From Anaerolineae bacterium (lineage in GTDB: Bacteria; Chloroflexota; Anaerolineae; Aggregatilineales; Phototrophicaceae), in contig JAEURA010000089.1 in NCBI GenBank assembly GCA_016789005.1, forward strand, positions 1 through 33,193: DNA of 33,193 nucleotides, written 5' to 3'. The notes beneath the pieces were generated by a model. That model made no database searches, was not told the DNA's origin, and saw only the letters and a list, made by a program, of their open reading frames with translations. Shown one piece after another: positions 24,582 to 32,600 of the stretch; position 1 is the stretch's first letter, and each line of letters starts with the position of its first letter. Both the position numbers and the translations under genes were made by a program.

Positions 24582-25354
24582 ACAACCTGTTCTCGCTGGA
24601 AGGCAAAAAGGCGCTGGTGAGCGGCGCCGGGCGAGGTATTGGGCAGGGCATCGCCGCTGCGCTTGCCCGGCAGGGTGCGGATGTGGCGCTAGCCAGCCGC
24701 AGTGAAGCGGAACTCGAACAGACGGCGTCGCTGGTGCGCGCAGCCGGAACGCGAGCCGTCGTGCTGCCGGTGGATCTGCGCCAGCCGGATGCGCCGGCAC
24801 AGCTGGCTGAAGCGGCAGTCAGCGCGCTGGGCGGATTGGACATCCTGGTCACGTCATCGGGCACGATCGTGCGCAAGCCGGCGCTGGAAATGACGGATGC
24901 CGATTGGGAAACCGTCATCGGGCTGAACCTGAAAGCGCGCTTCTTTCTGGCGAAGGCGGCTGCCGAATCTATGCTGCGGCAGGGCGGCAGCATCATCCAC
25001 ATCGCATCGCTCTCGAATTTCTTCGGCGTGCCGAACCAGGCGTCGTATGTGACCGGCAACGGGGGAATCGGCGCCATGACGCGCGCTCAGGCGATTGAAT
25101 GGGCGCCGTATGGCATCCGGGTCAACGCCATCGCGCCGGGAACCATCGTGACTGGTCAGACGCTGGGACTGCTGTCCAACCCGGAGGTGCGCGCCAGCCG
25201 CTTAGCTAAGATTCCGCTCAATCGGTTGGGCGAGCCGGAAGACTGTGCCGGGGCGGCGGTGTTTCTGGCTTCGCAGGCAGCGTCCTATGTGACCGGGCAT
25301 ATTCTGGTGGTGGATGGCGGTTGGCTGGCGGCTGGTGGCGGACTGAAAGGGTGA
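24578..25354 (+). CDS. SDR family protein with altered catalytic site
   Basis: This 258-residue classical short-chain dehydrogenase-like protein has the dinucleotide motif G-A-G-R-G-I-G (16-22) and the C-terminal V-T-G-H-I-L-V-V-D-G-G-W. Ser144 and Tyr157 are in their normal places. The lysine of the Y-x-x-x-K motif is replaced by Asn161 (Y-V-T-G-N-G-G), and the structural N-N-A-G is T-S-S-G. Reduced or altered chemistry is therefore likely. It starts with GTG, overlapping the aminotransferase stop (GTGA), a sign of translational coupling. A normal SDR gene follows, so the two may form a hetero-oligomer or act on successive steps. Confidence 0.85.
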   Translation: MNNLFSLEGKKALVSGAGRGIGQGIAAALARQGADVALASRSEAELEQTASLVRAAGTRAVVLPVDLRQPDAPAQLAEAAVSALGGLDILVTSSGTIVRKPALEMTDADWETVIGLNLKARFFLAKAAAESMLRQGGSIIHIASLSNFFGVPNQASYVTGNGGIGAMTRAQAIEWAPYGIRVNAIAPGTIVTGQTLGLLSNPEVRASRLAKIPLNRLGEPEDCAGAAVFLASQAASYVTGHILVVDGGWLAAGGGLKG

Positions 25355-25391
25355 TGAACTCTCTGTACACTCAGACGAAATGGAGCGAATG

Positions 25392-26174
25392 ATGAGACTG
25401 AAGGATCGCGTGGCACTTGTCACTGGCGCGGCGTCCGGGATCGGACGGGCGACGGCGGTGCGGCTGGCGCAGGAAGGCGCGCGCATCGCGGTGGCGGACA
25501 TCAACCCGACGATGGGCGCCGAGACCGTGCAGACGATCACCGAGCAGGGGGGCACGGCGGTATTCATTCCGGCGGATGTATCGCGCGTGGAAGACTGTGA
25601 GCGGGCGGTGGCGGACAGCGTGAGCCACTTCGGACAGCTGAACATCCTGGTCAACAATGCGGCGATCATGCTGGAAAAAAACGCGGTGGATACCACCGAA
25701 GCCGAATTTGACCGGCTGATCGGCGTCAATCTCAAGGGCACATTTTTCTGCGCCAAATACGCCGTGATTCAGTTCCGCAAGCAGGGGCAGGGCGGTGTCA
25801 TTGTCAATATGGCATCGGTCAACAGCTTTTTCGCCGAGGGTGGTATCGCAGCCTACTGCGCCAGCAAAGGCGGCATCGCCCAGCTCACGCGCGCCCTGGC
25901 GATGGATCACAGCATAGAGGGCATTCGCGTCAATGGAATCTGCCCCGGCTGGATCGAGACGCCGATGAACGCAAAATTCTTCGCGCTGGGACCGCACATT
26001 CGGGAGCAGGCGTCCCGTCTGCACGCGCTGGGGCGCATCGGCGCGGCGGAGGAAGTTGCCAGCGGCGTGGTCTACCTGGCGTCAGACGACGCTGCGTTTG
26101 TCACCGGCAGCATGTTAACGATTGACGGCGGTTTTTCGGCTGGCTTAGCGCCGGCGATGGGGATTGTGGTCTAG
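25392..26174 (+). CDS. SDR family oxidoreductase
   Basis: This 260-residue classical short-chain dehydrogenase has T-G-A-A-S-G-I-G (11-18), N-N-A-A at about 88-91 and a full catalytic set: Ser142, Tyr155 and Lys159 in Y-C-A-S-K-G-G. Asp36 in V-A-D-I at the end of the second strand suggests NAD(H) rather than NADP(H). ATG 25392 is chosen over 25380 and 25389 because GGAG lies 6 bases before it. It is probably a sugar or polyol dehydrogenase working with the preceding atypical SDR. Its stop is followed directly by the ATG of the next gene. Confidence 0.92.
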   Translation: MRLKDRVALVTGAASGIGRATAVRLAQEGARIAVADINPTMGAETVQTITEQGGTAVFIPADVSRVEDCERAVADSVSHFGQLNILVNNAAIMLEKNAVDTTEAEFDRLIGVNLKGTFFCAKYAVIQFRKQGQGGVIVNMASVNSFFAEGGIAAYCASKGGIAQLTRALAMDHSIEGIRVNGICPGWIETPMNAKFFALGPHIREQASRLHALGRIGAAEEVASGVVYLASDDAAFVTGSMLTIDGGFSAGLAPAMGIVV

Positions 26175-27155
26175 ATGAGCAGCCGTTTGGACAGCCGCTG
26201 GCAGTACAACGGGCTGCGTGCGGTGGTGCTGGACAACCCGCAGCTTCAGGTGGTGGTGCTGCCGGAAACCGGCGCCCGAGTCTACAGCATCACGCACAAA
26301 CCGAGCGACACGCAGCTCCTGTGGCATCACCCGCGTAATCTGCCCCGCTCGATCCCATACGGTTCCAGCTTTGATGATACCTGGCCCGGCGGCTGGGACG
26401 AAATTCTGCCGTCCACCGAGCCGTGTGAGTATCGCGGCGAGCGCCTGCCGGGCATGGGCGAGCTGTGGGCGCTGCCCTGGGAATGGCGCGACGATGGACC
26501 CGCCGGTCTGTACACCGGCGTAGGGACGGCGGTGCTGCCGCTGCGTTTCGAGCGCTGGCTGCGGCTTGACCCGGAACAGGCGGTCATTCACCTACGCTAC
26601 AGGCTGACCAATCTAGGACTGGACGCGCTCGATCTGATCTGGGGTATTCATCCAGTGTTTGCCATCACACCCAACCACCGGATTGATCTGCCCGCCTGTA
26701 CCGGATGGGTCGGGCAGTCGTCAGGTCCAGCATTGGGCGAAGCGGGGCAGGTGTACTCCTGGTCCCTGCTGCCCAACGGCGCGGATGCCAGCCGGGTGCA
26801 GCCGTTCGAAGCAAACGTGTTTGGCGGGCACTACGCCACCGAACTGAGCGAGAACTGGTTTGCGCTGACCGACACGGTGCGCCACATCGGCATTGGCATG
26901 GTGTACCCGGCAGACATCTTTCGCGCGCTGTGGATCTGGCAGGTGTATGGCGGCTGGCGCGGACTGTATCAACTGGCAATTGAACCCTGGGTTGGCTATC
27001 CGGTGCGGCTGGAACAAGCCATCGAAGCGGGACGGCAGCGGGTGATTCAACCCGGTGAAGTGATCGAATATGAAGCGGCGATGGTGGTCTACACCGGGCT
27101 GAGCCGCGTGAGTCGGATTCAACAGCAAGGGCAGCGGATCGTGGTATCAAGGTAA
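26175..27155 (+). CDS. Aldose 1-epimerase-like (galactose mutarotase-like / DUF5107-type) protein
   Basis: This 326-residue protein has an all-beta pattern resembling galactose mutarotase-fold proteins. N-terminal strands read V-V-V-L-P-E-T-G-A-R-V-Y-S-I, then W-P-G-G-W-D-E-I-L-P-S near residue 70, and W-G-I-H-P-V-F and W-V-G-Y-P for the sugar pocket. This resembles the DUF5107/DUF4432 group more than true GalM. It begins directly after the SDR stop codon. It probably binds or epimerises a sugar formed in the pathway. No exact function can be given. Confidence 0.72.
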   Translation: MSSRLDSRWQYNGLRAVVLDNPQLQVVVLPETGARVYSITHKPSDTQLLWHHPRNLPRSIPYGSSFDDTWPGGWDEILPSTEPCEYRGERLPGMGELWALPWEWRDDGPAGLYTGVGTAVLPLRFERWLRLDPEQAVIHLRYRLTNLGLDALDLIWGIHPVFAITPNHRIDLPACTGWVGQSSGPALGEAGQVYSWSLLPNGADASRVQPFEANVFGGHYATELSENWFALTDTVRHIGIGMVYPADIFRALWIWQVYGGWRGLYQLAIEPWVGYPVRLEQAIEAGRQRVIQPGEVIEYEAAMVVYTGLSRVSRIQQQGQRIVVSR

Positions 27156-27162
27156 GGCACTC

Positions 27163-28197
27163 ATGAGCATTCAGGAACGACTGCACGCCTTTTGGGCTGG
27201 CGAACGCCCGGACATCATCCCCTATACGATTTACGAGTGGCTGTGGCGCGACCTGCCGGACGACCCCGCCTGGCAGCCGCTCTTCGATCTTGGGCTGGGC
27301 GTCACGTGGCATCTGCCGACCGTCAAGACGACCTATCCCGACGTCGAATATCGGACGAAGGTCTGGACCGAGCAGGGGGTGGAGATCGAGCAGCGCACCC
27401 TCCATACCCCGGTCGGCGACCTCAACGAGACATTTGTCGATGGCTGGCACAAGAAGTATCTGCTGGAAACGCCCGCCGATTACGCCATCATGACGCACAT
27501 CGTCCGCAGCGCGGTCATCGAGCCGGATTACGAGCGTTTTCTAGAGCAGGAGCGTGCTCTGCCGCCTTTCGGTGTGGCGCTGGCTTACGTCGGGCGTACA
27601 CCGATCCAGGTCATGCTGGTCGATTACGCCGGCGCGGAGAATTTTGGCTATCATCTGTTCGATCTCGAAGCGGAAGTGATGGCGCTGTACGAGGCGATGC
27701 TCGCCAATTTCCGCCGAACCATCGAGATAGCGGCGGCAGGACCCGGCAGGCTGATCTATCTGCTAGAGAATTTCTCCGCCGATATGATCGGTCCGGCGCG
27801 GTATGAGAAGCTGATTCTGCCGATTTACGACGAACTGTTCCCCACATTGCACAGCGCGGGCAAGATCATCAGCACCCACTACGACGGCAAGCTGGCTTCA
27901 TGCAAGGAGTTGATTGCCCGCGCGCCGATGGACGTCCTCGAATCGCTGACGTCCCCGCCGGAAGGCGATCTGACGATGGCGCAGGCGCGTGCCGCCTGGC
28001 CGGACAAACGCTTCTGGTCGAATCTCAATATTGGCAGCTACCAGCTGTCGTCGGACGACCTCAGTCAGCTTGTGCGCGAGCGTGTGCGGCAAGCCGCGCC
28101 TGATGGCTGGGGGCTTGCCTTCGAGGTCTCTGAGCATCTTCCGGTCAACTGGCGACAATCGATGTTGACGGTGCTGCGCACTCTGCGTGATCTTTGA
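27163..28197 (+). CDS. URO-D superfamily protein 5, zinc-site cysteines absent
   Basis: This 344-residue URO-D superfamily protein is far diverged from HemE; recognisable parts are E-R-x-x-A-F-W-A-G-E-R-P-D at the N-terminus and the fold's C-terminal strands. In place of H-x-C-G it has His239-Tyr-Asp241-Gly, and no distal Cys (F-W-S-N-L-N-I-G). This matches the fourth paralogue (5120-6202) rather than the three Zn-type ones. It begins 7 bases after the epimerase-like gene and is the last gene of the rightward operon. It shows that URO-D-like proteins serve both the left cluster and this island. Function unknown. Confidence 0.82.
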   Translation: MSIQERLHAFWAGERPDIIPYTIYEWLWRDLPDDPAWQPLFDLGLGVTWHLPTVKTTYPDVEYRTKVWTEQGVEIEQRTLHTPVGDLNETFVDGWHKKYLLETPADYAIMTHIVRSAVIEPDYERFLEQERALPPFGVALAYVGRTPIQVMLVDYAGAENFGYHLFDLEAEVMALYEAMLANFRRTIEIAAAGPGRLIYLLENFSADMIGPARYEKLILPIYDELFPTLHSAGKIISTHYDGKLASCKELIARAPMDVLESLTSPPEGDLTMAQARAAWPDKRFWSNLNIGSYQLSSDDLSQLVRERVRQAAPDGWGLAFEVSEHLPVNWRQSMLTVLRTLRDL

Positions 28198-28298
28198 CGG
28201 AGGCACTTGTGAGGGCTACTTGAGCCATCTGATTCGCCTCGAAACAAAGCTACAATCCGCGGTCACATTTGGTAGCCAAGTCCCAATGAGAACAATCG

Positions 28299-29305
28299 AT
28301 GATGCTTCAATCCCTGCGCCCGGCGCTCCGTCAAGGATTCATTTTTATAGTTCTCCGGCGCGTTGAACAACGCTTGAAACGCTGGACACAGCCCATGAAC
28401 GCGGGTCTCTTGCTGGGAGCAATCACCGTCATCAACGCTCTCGTAGGGGCGGCTCGCGAGCCGCCCGCGCTGCCTGAAAGATCGTCGCGGTTACGGCGGG
28501 CGCGTCGCGCCCCTACCGAGGGCAATTTTCAAATACCCTCTACGCCGCCAAATGAAACGCCCGGCATTGACTCCATCGGATCGAGGTTTGCTCGTTGTCC
28601 TTGCGAGTCGTCTGCGCGCATGGAAGGAGTCCTTGCTGATCGTCAAACCCGAGACCTTGCTTCACTGGCATCGTCAGGGCTTTCGCTTATTCTGGCGTCA
28701 CCGGTCCAAAGCAAAGACGCGACGGTCGCGGATTCCACCAGACGTCGTTGCGCTGATCAAGGCAGTGGCGCTCGACAATCGGTTGTGGGGTGCAAAACGT
28801 ATTCAGGATGAGCTTCAGAAATTGGGCTATCCACTCAGTAAGCGCACAGTTGCCAAATACATGCGGCAAGCCCGGCGAACGCGCCCACCTCGGCAGACCG
28901 CTCAGACCTGGGCAACCTTTCTGAGGAATCACGAGCATGAGCCCACGCTTCTTGATTCGTGACAACGACAGCAGGTACGGTGCAGCCTTCGCCCGGGCTG
29001 CCAGCGGCATCGAGATACTCAGAACGCCGATCGGTGCCCCCAAGGCAAACGCGGTTTGTGAACGCTCTCTGGGGAGTATCCGCCGTGAGCGCCTTGATCA
29101 CTGCCTGATTGCGAGTGGTCGACAGTTGCAGTGGGTAATGAAGGAGTACGTGAAGTATTTCAACACCGCCCAACCGCACCAAGGCATCGGGCATCGTATT
29201 CCGGTACCCCCTGCCGAACCGGATGAACAACAGAAAATCGGGAATAGAGTCATCGCATTTCCTGTTTTGGGTGGCTTGCGTCACGACTATCGTCGAAGCG
29301 CCTGA
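28299..29305 (+). pseudogene. Integrase-core (rve, DDE) transposase, interrupted twice
   Basis: Three frames carry consecutive parts of one protein of the integrase-core transposase type common in Chloroflexota. Part 1 (28299-28430) reads to L-K-R-W-T-Q-P...L-G-A-I-T-V. Repeat C is then inserted. Part 2 (about 28543-28935) resumes with K-R-P-A-L-T-P-S-D-R and includes L-L-H-W-H-R-Q-G-F-R-L-F-W and N-R-L-W-G-A-K-R-I. A deletion of about 60 codons then removes the W-A-C-D-F segment with the first catalytic Asp. Part 3 (28937-29305, shifted frame) holds L-I-R-D-N-D-S-R-Y-G (second Asp), the catalytic Glu in C-E-R-S-L-G-S-I-R-R-E, and the end V-L-G-G-L-R-H-D-Y-R-R. It cannot make active enzyme. 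Confidence 0.82.
28430..28542 (+). repeat. MITE-like repeat C, copy 2
   Basis: Direct copy of the element at 6189-6325, about 113 bp, lacking the left terminal repeat. It keeps the right end TCAAATACCCTCTA and the palindrome GGGCGGCTCGCGAGCCGCCC. It sits inside the rve transposase gene between its first and second recognisable parts. With copy 1 it brackets about 22 kb holding the whole catabolic island. Confidence 0.8.
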
Positions 29306-29345
29306 CGCGTCGTTTCTCCCTCAGATGTGATAAGTAGCCCCCACA

Positions 29346-29488
29346 AGCACACGTCCGAGGGGAAGATCTACGCCATCGAGCGTACACAGGTGCTGGACAT
29401 GATGCAGCGCTACGACGTACAGCCCGTTGGCGAAGGTGTAGCCGCGAAAACCGATCAGACCCGTCAAACCGATCAGCCAGCCGAGTGA
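29346..29488 (+). pseudogene. Possible C-terminal fragment of an unknown protein
   Basis: A frame open from the right end of the IS to a TGA at 29486-29488 reads protein-like (K-I-Y-A-I-E-R-T-Q-V-L-D-M-M-Q-R-Y) and ends in a repetitive tail, T-D-Q-T-R-Q-T-D-Q. It has no start of its own and may be the tail of a gene cut off by the IS. The protein family is not recognised. Confidence 0.25.
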
Positions 29489-29513
29489 ACGCTGACAAGG
29501 CTGATCGGTTTGA
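29464..29513. repeat. 15-bp perfect inverted repeat
   Basis: TCAAACCGATCAGCC (29464-29478) and its reverse complement (29499-29513) enclose a 20-base loop. The left arm also overlaps a short direct repeat, CCGATCAG, which occurs twice. It could be a terminator-like stem at the end of the fragment before it or a remnant of an element end. No U run follows. Confidence 0.45.
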
Positions 29514-29558
29514 TAGGTTCTATATGACAAGCTCCCAAAGAAACAGGATGAATGTTAT

Positions 29559-29586
29559 TTGACTTGTCATTCGCAGAGACTATATT
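29559..29586 (+). promoter_or_regulatory. Sigma70-type promoter of the large secreted protein gene
   Basis: TTGACT (29559-29564) and TATATT (29581-29586) are 16 bases apart, a near-consensus pair. The expected transcript start is about 30 bases before the GTG start codon at 29622. An SD, GAGGTGA, lies at 29611-29617. Confidence 0.65.
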
Positions 29587-29621
29587 GGGTTTATGTGATT
29601 ACATTCTTGTGAGGTGACATC

Positions 29622-32600
29622 GTGCGCCTACACCACTTGCTGCCAGACTACGCTGCTCCTACAACACGAAATACTCTAGCGTCCGTGCTCTTCGGGAAGT
29701 TTCCACAAACTACCTCCGAACGGCTGGTCATTACTGTCTTTTCCATGCTTCTGAGTGGCATCTTTCTGGCTGCGATACCTGTCTTTTCGGAGCAGGTCAG
29801 TGCTGCGGAAACTACGGAGTCTAGCGGCATCCTGGACATTGCACGCTTGGCGATCCCGGTAGCCTGCCTGTCGGTCGAGCCGATTGCTTTCAACGCGCCT
29901 GCACTCCATCGAACGATCACGACTCCGCAGGAAAAGCACTGCTATACCTTTACAGGAATGGCTGGCAATAAGATACGGCTGCGCATGACATCCTTATCCA
30001 GCGGTGGGTGGAACCACCGAGAGGTTCTGCGTCCCGATGACTCTGTGCTTTGCAGCGATGACTCGCATGTTGATTTGCAGTGCGATCTGGATACTGATGG
30101 GATCTATACCATTGTCCTATTCCTGCACTTCGACCGGATAGGAGATTATGAACTCTATCTGCTGCTGCTGAACGGACTCACCGACTGCACGCCAATCAGC
30201 TATGCTGCACCCCCGGTATCAGGCGAGATTGGTGGACTGGAACCGGATTGTTACTCACTTGACGGCGCTCCCGGTGAACAAATCCTAGTGAGGACAATGC
30301 GGTCTGGCGGCTATGGCGTTACTCAGGAAATCTTGCGCCCAGATGGTTCAACCCTCTGCGGTCCTACCGGTGCTGTCGAACTGAGATGCGAATTGGATGC
30401 GGCGCAGGTCTTCTATGTTCTCACATACGATTATAACGGCAGCTATAACATCTACACCCAGCGGCTGAACGATCCGATCGGTTGCACTCCAATCGCCTAT
30501 GGCGATGAACTCATCACCGGAACCATTCTGGATATCTCCACCGTCGACTGCTACACGTTTCATGGCGATGCCGGAGACATGACCAGATTGCGTGCGGCGG
30601 GCGGCTATACCAAAGAGATCATTCGCCCAGATGGCACATCGCTCTGCTCGATTTTCTACAATTGGGATCTCAACTGCACTTTGGATGCGAGCGGGACTCA
30701 CACCGTCATCATCGATGCCAGTGGTCAGTATGGAATCAATATCCAACGCCTGAATAATCCCGCAGGCTGTGCGATGCTAGCCTATGGCGAACAGTCCCTT
30801 CCCGACGATGTCGGCGGCGCTGATTTGGACTGCCTCACTTTTAGCGGAGCCGCTGGTGACCACATTCGCTCGCGGATGACAAGCGGCGGCGGGGTCGATC
30901 AGGAGCTTTTCCGTCCAGATGGATCGATTCTTTGCGGTCCATCTCGCGGGGATCTGATCTGCGATCTGCCTTCGACGGGCACCTATCTGCTTCTCATAGG
31001 TGGAATCGGAGGCTACCGTATCGAAGTAGACACCGGTTTTTACATTGGGCGAGACATCGAGAGTTCTGGCGAAGTACAAGGTCCAGTGGAAATTCGCGTG
31101 AGTCCTGACAAATCGTATGTTGAAGAGATTTACGTGGATATCGGCTGTATCTCGTTCGAACCGCACCATACGTTTACCTACAACCCGGAACAATCATTTC
31201 CGATCGCCGAGAATGGCTTCTTCGCTCTCAACGTTCCGCTCGACATTGCATCGGCGGATGGTCACGCTCACTCGTTCGGGATAGACGGCAAGTTCTTCGA
31301 CACGGATGGTGATGGAACCCTTGATCAGGTTCACGGCGGACTGAATTTCCGGTCGGGTGAAACACATTGCACGGCGCAATGGGATGCGACCATAAATACC
31401 GACGACGTGAATCCTGACGGGTGGAGTAACGACGCTGAACTCGCGTTGGGATCAAATCCATATGATGGCGTTACGAGTACGCCTGAGAACGGTATTGTTC
31501 CCGCCACAACGCTCGCCAGCCAGTCCGTCTGTATGGACTTTGTCGATAACGACGGCGATGGCCTGATGGACGGCGCTGATCCTGCTTGTCCGCCTTCGAC
31601 CGCGGGTGTTTCGCTGCAAATAAAAGCCACCGGACCAAACCATGTCAGCCCTGGGACGACCTTCCCAATGGTCGTGGAGTATGCCAACGACGGCTTGGCA
31701 ACGGCGCCGAATGCGACCGTTATTGTTGGGTTGGATCCAGATGTCGAGTATGTGTCATGCTCCAGTGATGGCGCGTACAATTCCGAAGACCACACCGTGA
31801 GCTTCGATATTGGAGATCTTCCCGGTCTGTCGCAGGATTCGTTGAGCGTTATCACTCGCGCACGCTGGGCATTGCCTCTTGGAACCACAATTGACTCGGC
31901 TGCTTCTTTGGCGTCTTTTCCACCAGCCTCCGATTTGACGGCCTTGAGCGGCGGAAATTGGTATGACAATCTGCAGCCAGGAGATATTGTGTTTCGGCGG
32001 GGCAGATCGCTGGGTTCCCGGATAATTCCTGGCTACTTAAGCCACGTTGGGATAGTAGGTCCTGATGGCCAGATTTGGGAAGCCGTAGATCCAATCATCA
32101 AGAAAACACCTACGAGTGACCGCTATTGGAACTGTCCTGAGGTGGAGAAGATAATTGTTCTACACATGGCTTATACGGCGGACCAAAGGGCTGAGCTCTC
32201 GAATCTTTTTCACTGGCTGAACTCGCAAATGAATATGCTCTATGAGGCATGGTGGCTCACGACCATGAAACCGGATCTGCAGTCGTCGCGATGGTATTGC
32301 ACGGAACTTATCTGGGCTGCATTTTTTCATATTTACGGGATTGACCTAAACCCAACTCACGCTCGGATAACGCCCGATGATCTTGTTGACAGTCTGCTGT
32401 TCAGTCCTGATTTCGGAATGTCCGTTGACGTCCATGATTGTCCGCCGCCAGATCAAGAGGCAACTGCGTCACTTGGAGTTGGCGTCAGCAACGCGCATGA
32501 CCCGAACGCCAAGAGCGCCGACCGCGAGACGGCCGCCCCCGGTGAAAGCATCCACTTCACGGTGGAGTTCGAGAACGAAGGGGAGGGGGACGCCTTCGGC

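Larger units (their letters stand above)
28206..29347 (+). mobile_element. Insertion sequence with rve-type transposase, defective
   Basis: The element is bounded by imperfect 27-bp inverted repeats starting CTTGTGRGGGCTACTT, with a CATCTGA block further in (28206-28232 and 29321-29347, 22 of 27 bases matching). It begins 8 bases after the stop of the last gene of the rightward operon. It carries one transposase gene, broken in two places, and an inserted copy of repeat C. No clear target duplication is visible. It is a dead copy. Confidence 0.7.

Noticed and set aside
26665..27498. 277-codon minus-strand open frame across the epimerase-like and URO-D-like genes
   Set aside because: It spans two real + strand genes and has a low-complexity Arg/Pro/Ser-rich composition.
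29321..29530. 69-codon minus-strand frame at the right end of the IS
   Set aside because: It overlaps the IS terminal repeat and the 15-bp inverted repeat, has no recognised motif and lacks an SD.
31331..31969. 212-codon minus-strand open frame in the large secreted protein gene
   Set aside because: The + strand frame is continuous for 1190 codons with recognisable domains; the antisense frame is a shadow.
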